From NCBI GenBank assembly GCA_947628105.1, contig CANQYN010000032.1, forward strand, positions 1 through 10,405: a stretch of DNA of 10,405 nucleotides, in the 5' to 3' direction. The number at the start of each line of letters is the position of its first letter. The first letter of the stretch is position 1. Below the pieces are notes generated by a model, which saw nothing but the letters and a program-made list of their open reading frames with translations, was not told the origin of the DNA and ran no database searches. This document shows positions 1 through 6,259 of the stretch, one piece after another. A program made the translations under genes and the position numbers. The DNA comes from an uncultured Bacilli bacterium. Its GTDB lineage: Bacteria > Bacillota_I > Bacilli_A > RF39 > UBA660.

Positions 1-168
1 GCTAAAGTAATGAGAGAACAATATCCAACCGAAATGATTGAAAGAGCTGTAAAAGGAATGCTTCCAAAAGGAAGATTAGGACGTCAAATGTATAAAAAAT
101 TATTTGTGTATGCGGATAATAATCATCCACATGCTGCTCAACAACCAGTTGAGATGAAAGTGAAATAG
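1..168 (+). CDS. rplM: 50S ribosomal protein L13, C-terminal part
   Basis: Frame 1 is open from the first base to a TAG at 166-168. It encodes the last 55 residues of L13, a structural protein of the large ribosomal subunit. The segment contains the conserved AVKGMLPKGRLGRQMYKKL stretch followed by a Y-A-D/N-N-HPH-AQQP tail, which is typical of bacterial L13. The 5' part lies outside the window. The stop is 11 bases before the rpsI start, and the intervening AGGAGGT serves rpsI, so the two are cotranscribed as in most bacteria. Identification is by recognised family motifs and by synteny with S9. Confidence 0.96.
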   Translation, partial: AKVMREQYPTEMIERAVKGMLPKGRLGRQMYKKLFVYADNNHPHAAQQPVEMKVK

Positions 169-179
169 GAGGTTTTTCA

Positions 180-593
180 ATGAAAAAAGTTTATACAGGA
201 ACTGGTAGAAGAAAATCATCTATCGCACAAGTGAAGATGGTACCAGGAAATGGGAAAATAACAGTAAATGGAAAAGATGTAAATGATTTTTTTCCTTATG
301 AAACAAACATTATGGATTTAAAGCAACCTTTAGTAGCTACATCGACAGCAGATACATTTGATATTGATGTTAAAGTAAACGGAGGAGGATTTACTGGACA
401 AACAGGAGCAATCCGTTTAGGAATAACAAGAGCTTTATTAGAATATGATAAAAATAATGACCCTGAAAGTGAAACAAGTTTTCGAAAAATCTTAAAAACA
501 GCTGGATTTATCACTCGTGATTCTCGTTGCAAAGAACGTAAAAAACCAGGACTTAAAGCAGCTCGTAAGGCACCTCAATTTTCAAAACGTTAA
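180..593 (+). CDS. rpsI: 30S ribosomal protein S9
   Basis: This 137-aa protein starts with YTGTGRRKSSIAQVKMVPG and ends with the invariant S9 tail KKPGLKAARKAPQFSKR, which reaches the P-site tRNA in the small subunit. The start is fixed by AGGAGGT about 6 bases upstream, inside the 11-base gap after rplM. It is slightly longer than the usual ~130 residues. The extra residues sit around 90-101 (DKNNDPESETS), between the 'ITRALLE' helix and the 'AGFITRD' strand, where other S9 proteins have a short acidic turn. A strong terminator follows, closing the rplM-rpsI operon. Confidence 0.98.
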   Translation: MKKVYTGTGRRKSSIAQVKMVPGNGKITVNGKDVNDFFPYETNIMDLKQPLVATSTADTFDIDVKVNGGGFTGQTGAIRLGITRALLEYDKNNDPESETSFRKILKTAGFITRDSRCKERKKPGLKAARKAPQFSKR

Positions 594-603
594 TAATATG
601 TAT

Positions 604-631
604 AAATCTCGTACAAAATACGAGATTTTTT
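604..631 (+). terminator. Rho-independent terminator after rpsI
   Basis: A perfect 10-bp inverted repeat (AAATCTCGTA at 604-613, TACGAGATTT at 619-628) encloses a 5-base loop, and its 3' arm runs into a T-tract. It ends the rplM-rpsI transcript. Confidence 0.93.
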
Positions 632-640
632 TCATTTTTA

Positions 641-649
641 TGTTATAAT
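641..649 (+). promoter_or_regulatory. Extended -10 promoter for the FxLYD gene pair
   Basis: TGTTATAAT is a perfect extended -10 (TG-N-TATAAT). No good -35 is visible, since that position falls in the rpsI terminator. The predicted start of transcription near 656 leaves a leader of only about 12 bases before the ATG at 668, with the GAGGTGAG ribosome site at its very 5' end. Confidence 0.75.
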
Positions 650-667
650 GATAATAGAGGTGAGAAT

Positions 668-1108
668 ATGGATGTAAAGAAAAGACCAATTTGGCAATAT
701 GTATTAATTGTTATCATTTCTCTTTTTCTTTGCTATATTCCTGTTTTATTTATTATAGGGATTATGGCCTTTGATCATCAAGAAGCAAAATTTAAACAAT
801 TGTCAAATGGATCTATTTCTGTTGGAAATGGAGATTTATTGATTGAAAGAAACGTAAAAGTAACATATGACTATATCAATAAAGAAGTACATATTATAGG
901 ATACTTGAAAAATAAAACGAAAAAAGAAATTGAAGATGTTTCTTTAAGTTATGAATTGTATGATAAAAAAGATAATATTATTGGAACAGCTAGTGCTTAT
1001 ATTGAATTTTTACCAGAAGGAAAAACTTGGAAATTTGTTGCTGTTTATTCAGAGTTAAATGCAAAAGAAGTTGCTAATATCGAACTGAATGAAGTAGATT
1101 ATTTTTAG
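668..1108 (+). CDS. Membrane-anchored FxLYD-domain protein (first paralog)
   Basis: This 146-aa protein has a short basic N-terminus and one hydrophobic segment at about residues 11-34, so it is predicted to be a membrane anchor with an outward-facing C-terminal domain. Residues about 76-130 resemble the FxLYD fold: a hydrophobic strand, 'NKTKKEI', then 'VSLSYELYDKKDNIIG' and an aromatic W-K-F strand. FxLYD is a small beta-sandwich on Gram-positive surface proteins with no defined reaction. The start follows GAGGTGAG. The next gene begins 11 bases after the stop and encodes a clear paralog with the same layout, so the two form an operon. The exact role is unknown. Confidence 0.85.
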   Translation: MDVKKRPIWQYVLIVIISLFLCYIPVLFIIGIMAFDHQEAKFKQLSNGSISVGNGDLLIERNVKVTYDYINKEVHIIGYLKNKTKKEIEDVSLSYELYDKKDNIIGTASAYIEFLPEGKTWKFVAVYSELNAKEVANIELNEVDYF

Positions 1109-1119
1109 GAGGTAGTAAA

Positions 1120-1635
1120 ATGAGGAATAAATCAGGATTATTTTGTATATTGATGGTAATTGTTTTAATGGTATTTTATGTTTTACCAATGAGTTTTTTG
1201 TTTTTTAATATACAGGAATTAAGAAAGACAGATGATGATGTAAAAAATTCGATTGAAGAGTTAAAAAAAGCCAATGAACCAGTTGATACAAGTCGTTCTT
1301 TTGAAAAATTGAAAGATGGAACTATCTCAATTGAGAGTGGTAAACTAATCGTACAAAAAGGAATTAAAATGAAATATGATTCTGAAGAAGAACTTTTGTA
1401 TTTTGATGGATATATTGAAAATAAATCCAAAGAAGATTTTTATGGAGTTGATTTAGAAATAGAATTATACGATAAAAGTAATGTTATAATTGGGTCTACT
1501 TCTTTTTATCTACCTTATATTAAGAAAGACCAAAAATGGAAAATTTATGCTAACTATTCAGATACTAATATGAAAGATGTAAAAAATTTTCAAATTGCAA
1601 GTGTAGATTACGAAACAAAATCTAGTACTAACTAG
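1120..1635 (+). CDS. Membrane-anchored FxLYD-domain protein (second paralog)
   Basis: This 171-aa protein has a hydrophobic segment at about 7-30, a charged and probably helical linker at about 32-58, and a C-terminal FxLYD-like domain at about 96-150 with 'VDLEIELYDKSNVIIGST'. The order 'LSNGSISVGNGDLLI' in the upstream protein and 'LKDGTISIESGKLIV' here shows that the two arose by tandem duplication; this copy has the longer linker. Its AGGAGG (1107-1112) overlaps the stop of the first gene, indicating translational coupling. The last four codons form the left arm of the following terminator. No enzymatic motif is visible. Confidence 0.85.
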   Translation: MRNKSGLFCILMVIVLMVFYVLPMSFLFFNIQELRKTDDDVKNSIEELKKANEPVDTSRSFEKLKDGTISIESGKLIVQKGIKMKYDSEEELLYFDGYIENKSKEDFYGVDLEIELYDKSNVIIGSTSFYLPYIKKDQKWKIYANYSDTNMKDVKNFQIASVDYETKSSTN

Positions 1636-1643
1636 ATTTTTTT
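1617..1643 (+). terminator. Terminator overlapping the second FxLYD stop codon
   Basis: AAAATCTAGT (1617-1626) pairs with ACTAGATTTT (1631-1640) around a 4-base loop, followed by more T. The TAG stop (1633-1635) lies inside the 3' arm, and the T-tract runs into the next promoter. Confidence 0.9.
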
Positions 1644-1651
1644 GTTATAAT
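1643..1651 (+). promoter_or_regulatory. Extended -10 promoter for methyltransferase-hydrolase operon
   Basis: TGTTATAAT directly abuts the previous terminator's T-tract. Transcription would begin near 1658, at the GGTGAT (1658-1663) that must serve as ribosome site for the ATG at 1667. The leader would be about 9-10 bases. Confidence 0.72.
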
Positions 1652-1666
1652 GAAAATGGTGATAAA

Positions 1667-2533
1667 ATGCGAATTAGTAACGATTGGCTAGAATATAAAT
1701 GTTTAGATGCTGGAAATGGGGAAAAATTAGAAAGTTGGAATGGGATTATTTTAAGAAGGCCCGATCCTCAAGCTTTATGGAACATAGATAATAATAAAGA
1801 TTGGGAAAATTGTGATGCTTATTACCATAGAAATAATAAAGGGGGCGGATATTGGGAATTTTTGAAAACTTTACCTGAATATTGGACAGTAAAATATAAA
1901 AATTTAGTTTTTAAAGTATCGCCCACTAATTTTAAGCATACTGGCCTTTTTCCAGAACAAGCTGCTAATTGGGATTATCTTATCGATAAAATTAAAAAAA
2001 GTAAAAGAAAAATTAAAGTATTAAATTTGTTTGGTTATACAGGTGGAGCAACGATTGCCTGTGCCTACGCCGGAGCCGAAGAGGTTGTCCATGTCGATGC
2101 AGCTAAAGGAATGATTGATTGGGCAAAAGAAAATAGAGATTTATCTCATTTAGAAGCAAAACATATTCGCTTTATTGTAGATGATTGTTTAAAATTTGTA
2201 GAACGTGAAAGACGCCGTGGACGAAAGTATGATGTAATTATTATGGATCCTCCTTCTTATGGAAGAGGACCTTCTGGAGAAGTTTGGAAATTTGAAAAAA
2301 ACATAACTACATTAATCCAAGCATGTCTTGATATTTTAAGTGAACAACCACTTGTATTTTTAATTAATTCTTATACGACAGGGATATCGTCTACGGTTCT
2401 TTCTAATATATTGAAAACAACAATTTTAAAAAAATATCCAAAAGGGAAAATAGAATCGGGAGAAATTGCTCTTCCTATCGAAAAAGATAACTTAATTTTA
2501 CCTTGTGGAATATATGGTTTATGGGAGGAATAA
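1667..2533 (+). CDS. Class I SAM-dependent methyltransferase
   Basis: This 288-aa protein has the Rossmann methyltransferase core. Motif I is 'LNLFGYTGG' at 119-127 (SAM binding). An acidic residue follows the second strand (VHVDAAKGM, about 141-149). Motif IV is 'DPPSYGRGP' at 194-202, and 'GEIALP' near 265-270 is characteristic of the family. The layout resembles the methyltransferase half of the RlmI/RlmK group of 23S rRNA enzymes, so a nucleic-acid target is likely. The N-terminus is not a recognisable PUA domain and the exact base modified cannot be stated. The hydrolase start follows the stop after a single base, and its ribosome site lies within this gene's last codons. Confidence 0.88.
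   Translation: MRISNDWLEYKCLDAGNGEKLESWNGIILRRPDPQALWNIDNNKDWENCDAYYHRNNKGGGYWEFLKTLPEYWTVKYKNLVFKVSPTNFKHTGLFPEQAANWDYLIDKIKKSKRKIKVLNLFGYTGGATIACAYAGAEEVVHVDAAKGMIDWAKENRDLSHLEAKHIRFIVDDCLKFVERERRRGRKYDVIIMDPPSYGRGPSGEVWKFEKNITTLIQACLDILSEQPLVFLINSYTTGISSTVLSNILKTTILKKYPKGKIESGEIALPIEKDNLILPCGIYGLWEE
2523..2529 (+). promoter_or_regulatory. Ribosome binding site fixing the hydrolase start
   Basis: GGGAGGA lies 5 bases before the ATG at 2535. It decides for that ATG over in-frame codons further upstream, such as 2505, which lie inside the methyltransferase coding region without a ribosome site. Confidence 0.85.
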
Positions 2534-2534
2534 T

Positions 2535-3260
2535 ATGAGATTTCGAAAAGCAGTATTATTAGTGCATGGTTTTGCAGGGGGAACGTATGATGAAGAGTTT
2601 TTAGCGAATTATCTAGAATTAAATCGAATTTTAGATGTCTATGCTTTTACATTGCCAGGGCATGGAAGTACTTTTACGGTAAAAATAACGAAAGAAGCTT
2701 GGATAGAAAAAGCAGAATCAGTTGTTCAAATGTTGATCGATAACGGCTATAATCAAATTTATGTCATCGGACATAGTATGGGAGGAGTTATTGCATCACA
2801 TTTAGCCACTAAATATCCTCAAATTAAAAAATTAGTTCTTGCCGCTCCTGCCTTTCATTGTTTTGCTACAAAAAATGGAGAATTCCAAATTTTAGATGTG
2901 ATGAAGACAGGCCCAGAACTTATTAAAACATATTCTGGAGGAGAAGTTTTTTCACGATTTTTTAAGCTTCCTGTGAATGCAGTAAAAGAATTTTTTAGCC
3001 TCGTTTCAACATATAAGGATGCTCCTAAATCTATTAATATTCCGACTTTAATTATACAAGGAAAAAATGATCAAGTAGTACCAATTGAAAGTTCAAAATA
3101 TGTGTATAATAATTTAAATACTAAGAAAAAAACTTTAATTTTATATGATAAAGTAACTCATGATGTATTTCGAGGAGAAAGAAAGGAAGAAATTACGAAA
3201 CAAATAGAAAAATTCCTAGTATCGTCTCCTAATCAAGACGAAAAAATAATAGAATTATAA
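2535..3260 (+). CDS. Alpha/beta hydrolase (carboxylesterase/monoacylglycerol lipase-like)
   Basis: This 241-aa cytosolic protein has a complete alpha/beta-hydrolase set. 'VHGFAGG' (10-16) forms the oxyanion region. The nucleophile elbow is GHSMGG with Ser81. Asp179 sits in 'LIIQGKNDQVVP' and His209 in 'VTHDVF'. The size and the short lid resemble Est30-type carboxylesterases and monoacylglycerol lipases of Bacilli, which cleave short to medium acyl esters. No signal peptide is present. It is cotranscribed with the upstream methyltransferase (1-base gap). No terminator lies directly behind it; instead a gene remnant follows, and the first good terminator is at 3374. The specific substrate is unknown. 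Confidence 0.88.
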   Translation: MRFRKAVLLVHGFAGGTYDEEFLANYLELNRILDVYAFTLPGHGSTFTVKITKEAWIEKAESVVQMLIDNGYNQIYVIGHSMGGVIASHLATKYPQIKKLVLAAPAFHCFATKNGEFQILDVMKTGPELIKTYSGGEVFSRFFKLPVNAVKEFFSLVSTYKDAPKSINIPTLIIQGKNDQVVPIESSKYVYNNLNTKKKTLILYDKVTHDVFRGERKEEITKQIEKFLVSSPNQDEKIIEL

Positions 3261-3270
3261 AAGAGAAAAT

Positions 3271-3372
3271 TTTTTAGAAAATGGAACGATACAAGAAGAG
3301 GGAACTCATAAGGAACTATTAAAAAATTGTCCAAATTATAGAAAACTATATGAATCAGAAATTTTAAAATAA
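3271..3372 (+). pseudogene. C-terminal tail of an ABC-transporter ATPase (remnant)
   Basis: Frame 1 here encodes F-LENGTIQEEGTHKELLKN followed by C-P-N-Y-R-K-L-Y-E-S-E-I-L-K and a TAA at 3370-3372. This is the signature end of exporter-type ABC proteins: the strand after the H-loop, '(V)LENGxIxExGTHxELL', then 'YxxLYE'. Nothing upstream continues it. In-frame stops lie at 3250-3252 and, in the hydrolase frame, at 3258-3260. Walker A, the LSGGQ signature and Walker B are all absent, and there is no start codon. It is therefore a scar from deletion of most of an ABC-transporter gene, whose terminator still stands behind it. Confidence 0.85.
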
Positions 3373-3373
3373 T

Positions 3374-3406
3374 AAAAAGAAACGATTTAGTAGTTTCTTT
3401 TTTTTT
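3374..3406 (+). terminator. Rho-independent terminator after ABC remnant
   Basis: AAAAAGAAAC (3374-3383) pairs with GTTTCTTTTT (3393-3402) around a 9-base loop, followed by T up to 3406. It probably belonged to the lost ABC gene and now ends the methyltransferase-hydrolase transcript. Confidence 0.85.
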
Positions 3407-3412
3407 GATACA

Positions 3413-3429
3413 TATACTTAAATAGGTGA
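3413..3429 (+). promoter_or_regulatory. Probable -10 box and ribosome site for cwlD
   Basis: TATACT (3413-3418) matches 5 of 6 -10 bases, with no clear -35. AGGTGA (3424-3429) is 5 bases before the ATG at 3435 and decides for it. A GTG at 3426 would lie inside the ribosome site. Confidence 0.55.
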
Positions 3430-3434
3430 ATGGC

Positions 3435-4094
3435 ATGTTAAAATATAAAATATTTTTATGTATTTGTTTTTTAGTTTGTATTACAGGAGTACAGTTGATT
3501 CATGCTAAAATAAATCATTTTGATTTAGTAGGGAAAGTAATTTACTTAGATCCAGGACATGGAGGTATCGATTCGGGTGCTACTTATAAGGATATTTATG
3601 AGAAAAATATTAATTTATCAATTGCGTTAAAATTACGTGATGTATTAATGAAACAAGGAGCTATTGTCTATATGACAAGAGATGGGGATTACGATTTATC
3701 GCTTCCTGATACAACGAATCGAAAACGAAGTGACTTATCAAGGAGAAGTAACATTATTAACCGTTCAAAGTGTAATTTATTTTTATCTATTCATTTAAAC
3801 TCTGATATTAGTACTACTTGGCATGGACCTCAAATTTTTTATAATGATAATCATAAAAACAATGAAATAATTGCTAAAATATTTCAAGATAATTTAAATA
3901 AAAAATTAAATGGAAGTAGAGAATATAAATTAAATAATGATTTATATTTACAAAGACGAGTAAAAGTTCCAGGAATTTTAGTAGAAGTTGGTTTTTTAAG
4001 TAATAGTAATGATCGCTACTTATTAATGCAAGACAGTTATCAGCAAAAAGTGGTAAATACTTTAGTAGATAGTACAATTAAATACTTTCATTAA
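3435..4094 (+). CDS. cwlD: N-acetylmuramoyl-L-alanine amidase, CwlD-type
   Basis: This 219-aa Amidase_3 protein has an N-terminal hydrophobic signal/anchor (about 5-22). The zinc and catalytic residues are complete: His42 in 'DPGHGG', Glu56 in 'EKNINL', His120 in 'SIHLN' and the catalytic Glu184 in 'LVEVGFLSN'. The 'RKRSDLSRRSNIINRS' stretch before the second His and the 'W-x-G-x-Q-x-F-Y' that follows fit CwlD. In B. subtilis, CwlD removes stem peptides from cortex muramic acid on the way to muramic-delta-lactam. Length (~220-240) matches. It has no wall-binding repeat, again like CwlD. Specific assignment to CwlD rather than another Amidase_3 is an inference from these motifs. Confidence 0.87.
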   Translation: MLKYKIFLCICFLVCITGVQLIHAKINHFDLVGKVIYLDPGHGGIDSGATYKDIYEKNINLSIALKLRDVLMKQGAIVYMTRDGDYDLSLPDTTNRKRSDLSRRSNIINRSKCNLFLSIHLNSDISTTWHGPQIFYNDNHKNNEIIAKIFQDNLNKKLNGSREYKLNNDLYLQRRVKVPGILVEVGFLSNSNDRYLLMQDSYQQKVVNTLVDSTIKYFH

Positions 4095-4119
4095 AAAGAT
4101 GTTAAGTTCTTCTATTTTA

Positions 4120-4128
4120 TGTTATAAT
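4120..4128 (+). promoter_or_regulatory. Extended -10 promoter for the abi-htrA pair
   Basis: TGTTATAAT is a perfect extended -10. Transcription near 4135 gives a ~15-base leader with AGGAGG at 4139-4144 before the ATG at 4150. No convincing terminator separates it from cwlD, so read-through is possible. Confidence 0.75.
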
Positions 4129-4149
4129 GAAACATAGTAGGAGGTCATC

Positions 4150-5079
4150 ATGAGGGATAAAGGATTTAAAAGTTTAGATGAACAAATCGAAATATTACGA
4201 TATAAAGGCCTTGTATTTGAGGATGAATATGAAGCAAAAAATATTTTACTTAGAGAAAATTATTTTTTTATTAGTGGGTATCGTCATTTATTTATGGAAA
4301 GTTTTCATGATAGAAAATTTTTAGAAGGAACTACCTTTGACGAATTATATGCCGTTTTCTTATTTGATAGAAAAATTAGAAATATTATGTTTCAGTATAT
4401 GTTAGTGGTAGAAAATAATATTAAATCAATTATTAGTTATCAACTTTCTAAAAAGTATGGTATTCGTGAAAAGGATTATTTGAATTATAAAAATTTTAAT
4501 CAAGACAATTTAAAACAAAGACAAGTACATGATGTAATTAATAAAATGAAAAGACAAATCAGAGTAAATGGTAGGCAACATACCGCAACGATGCATTATT
4601 TAAGTAATTATGGATATATTCCATTATGGATCTTAGTAAAAGTGTTATCATTTGGAATGGTTTCAGAGCTTTATAATATATTAAAAGAAGAAGATGCGGC
4701 TAGCATTGCAGAAATTTATGGAATAAAGCCATATGATTTATCAATTTACTTATCTTTGTTAGCTAATTTTCGTAATCTTTGTGCTCATGAAGATATTTTG
4801 TATGATCATCGTACGCAACGAGAAATTCCCGATACTAAATATCATCAAATGCTGAATATAGAAAAAACAGAAGACCATTATAATTATGGGAAAAATGATT
4901 TATTTTCCGTTATCATTATGTTAAAACAGATGCTTACAGAAGAAGAATTTCGAGAATTTGTATATCACCTAGGATATGAAATCGACGTTTTAGAAGGAAA
5001 GGTAAAAGTGGTTCCACCAAGACAAATTTTAAATAAAATTGGATTCCCCGATAATTGGAGAGAAATTGTTAATTGCTAG
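4150..5079 (+). CDS. Abi_2/AbiD-AbiF family protein (possible phage defence)
   Basis: This 309-aa soluble protein has the Abi_2 layout. The N-terminal helices carry 'ILLRENYFFISGYRHLF' (about 32-48). Then comes 'FLFDRKIRNIMFQYMLVVENNIKS' (about 70-93), and 'LANFRNLCAHEDILYDHR' at 204-221. The last contains R208-N-L-C-A-H213, an R-x4-H arrangement like the active site of HEPN RNases. Family members include lactococcal abortive-infection proteins that stop phage growth. RNA cleavage is inferred here, not shown. It has its own strong promoter, and its stop overlaps the ribosome site of the HtrA protease gene, so the two are probably cotranscribed. Confidence 0.85.
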   Translation: MRDKGFKSLDEQIEILRYKGLVFEDEYEAKNILLRENYFFISGYRHLFMESFHDRKFLEGTTFDELYAVFLFDRKIRNIMFQYMLVVENNIKSIISYQLSKKYGIREKDYLNYKNFNQDNLKQRQVHDVINKMKRQIRVNGRQHTATMHYLSNYGYIPLWILVKVLSFGMVSELYNILKEEDAASIAEIYGIKPYDLSIYLSLLANFRNLCAHEDILYDHRTQREIPDTKYHQMLNIEKTEDHYNYGKNDLFSVIIMLKQMLTEEEFREFVYHLGYEIDVLEGKVKVVPPRQILNKIGFPDNWREIVNC

Positions 5080-5083
5080 GAGG
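5078..5083 (+). promoter_or_regulatory. Ribosome binding site fixing the HtrA start
   Basis: AGGAGG overlaps the TAG stop of the abi gene and lies 4 bases before the ATG at 5088. This start excludes the in-frame TTG at 5073, which would be upstream of the ribosome site. Confidence 0.88.
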
Positions 5084-5087
5084 AAAT

Positions 5088-6164
5088 ATGAAGAAAAAAG
5101 CAATCTATATTAGTACTATTATTATTTCGTTTTTCGTTGGAGTAGTTGGAACTTTTCTTGTTTTACAAAATTATATTAATGGAAGTATCCCTGTAGAAAA
5201 AACGATAAAAGAAGTTTCTGTAAAGGAAGAAAATACATTAAAAGAAGCTATTAATAAGGTTTATGATGCGGTTGTTTTAATTGAAACCTATCAGGGAACC
5301 AAACAATTAGGTTCTGGGACAGGTTTTGCCTATCAACAAGATGAAAAAAATGACTATATTTTAACAAATCATCATGTTATTGATGGAGCTAGAAAAATAG
5401 TAGTGACAACTAGTACAGGAACACAAGTCGAAGCTACTTATAAAGGAAGCGATGAATATTCTGATGTAGCTGTATTATCTGTACCCAAAGGAACAGTGAA
5501 AAAGATAGCTAGTATCGGAAAAAGTAAAGATACTGAAGTGGGTGATACTTTATTTACGGTTGGTTCTCCTTTAGGAAGTAAATATATGGGAACAATAACG
5601 AAAGGAATTTTATCCGGAAAAGATCGACAAATTACAGTTTCCGTATCAAATGGTAGCTTTATGCTAGATGTTATTCAGACTGATGCTGCAATTAATCCAG
5701 GAAATAGTGGGGGACCACTTGTTAATATTGCAGGTGAAGTCATAGGAATAACATCATTAAAATTAGTAGAGGATGAAGTTGAAGGAATGGGATTTGCTCT
5801 TCCTATCGAAGATGCCATTTCATATGCAACTACGTTAGCACAAGGAAAGGAAATAGAAAGACCAAGTTTAGGGGTACAATTTGTCACTCTTGAAAATGCT
5901 TTTTTATTACGCAGTTATGGAATAGATTTACAAAATGCGGAATATGGAATTGTTTTATTAAAAATAGAAGAAGATAGTTCTGCCGAAAAAGCGGGGTTAA
6001 AAGTTGGCGATATTATTACTAAAATAGAAAATCAAAAAGTAACTGACGCGGCTACATTTCGTTATCAGTTATATAAACATAAAGTGGGAGATAAAATTCA
6101 AATCACTTATTTACGTGATTCAAAAGAAAAGACAATTCAAGTAAAATTAGAAAAGTCATATTGA
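5088..6164 (+). CDS. HtrA/DegP-type membrane-anchored serine protease with PDZ domain
   Basis: This 358-aa protein has one N-terminal membrane segment (about 5-27), a trypsin-like domain and a C-terminal PDZ domain (about 262-350). The catalytic triad is intact: His96 in 'TNHHVI', Asp126 in 'SDVAVL' and Ser207 in 'NPGNSGGP'. It therefore fits the HtrA family, which degrades or refolds misfolded proteins at the outer face of the membrane in Gram-positives. The single PDZ has 'AEKAGLKVGDII' (about 299-310). It sits directly behind the abi gene and ends in a TGA that touches its terminator. No stress-type operator was recognised. Which paralog (HtrA, HtrB or HtrC-like) cannot be decided. Confidence 0.92.
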   Translation: MKKKAIYISTIIISFFVGVVGTFLVLQNYINGSIPVEKTIKEVSVKEENTLKEAINKVYDAVVLIETYQGTKQLGSGTGFAYQQDEKNDYILTNHHVIDGARKIVVTTSTGTQVEATYKGSDEYSDVAVLSVPKGTVKKIASIGKSKDTEVGDTLFTVGSPLGSKYMGTITKGILSGKDRQITVSVSNGSFMLDVIQTDAAINPGNSGGPLVNIAGEVIGITSLKLVEDEVEGMGFALPIEDAISYATTLAQGKEIERPSLGVQFVTLENAFLLRSYGIDLQNAEYGIVLLKIEEDSSAEKAGLKVGDIITKIENQKVTDAATFRYQLYKHKVGDKIQITYLRDSKEKTIQVKLEKSY

Positions 6165-6186
6165 AACTCATTAAGATGAGTTTTTT
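6164..6186 (+). terminator. Terminator abutting the HtrA stop codon
   Basis: AAACTCAT (6164-6171) pairs with ATGAGTTT (6176-6183) around TAAG, followed by T. Its first base is the last base of the TGA stop. Confidence 0.88.
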
Positions 6187-6197
6187 CTTTAAAAAGG

Positions 6198-6226
6198 TTG
6201 AAAAAAATAGAAAAATAGTGTAAATT
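6198..6226 (+). promoter_or_regulatory. Possible promoter for the pyrophosphatase gene
   Basis: TTGAAA (6198-6203) lies 17 bases before TAAATT (6221-6226). The -10 match is only 4 of 6, and another candidate is TATTAT at 6226-6231, so the exact box is uncertain. The ribosome site is GTGAGGA at 6243-6249, 10 bases before the ATG. Confidence 0.35.
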
Positions 6227-6259
6227 ATTATAGGTTATTTTAGTGAGGAATGTGATAAT

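Noticed and set aside
2505..2534. Upstream in-frame start for the hydrolase inside the methyltransferase gene
   Set aside because: No ribosome site precedes it. GGGAGGA is placed for the ATG at 2535, and the hydrolase fold begins with 'VLLVHG' just after it.
5073..5087. TTG start five codons upstream for the HtrA protease
   Set aside because: It would put AGGAGG inside the gene; the ATG at 5088 is ideally spaced from that site.
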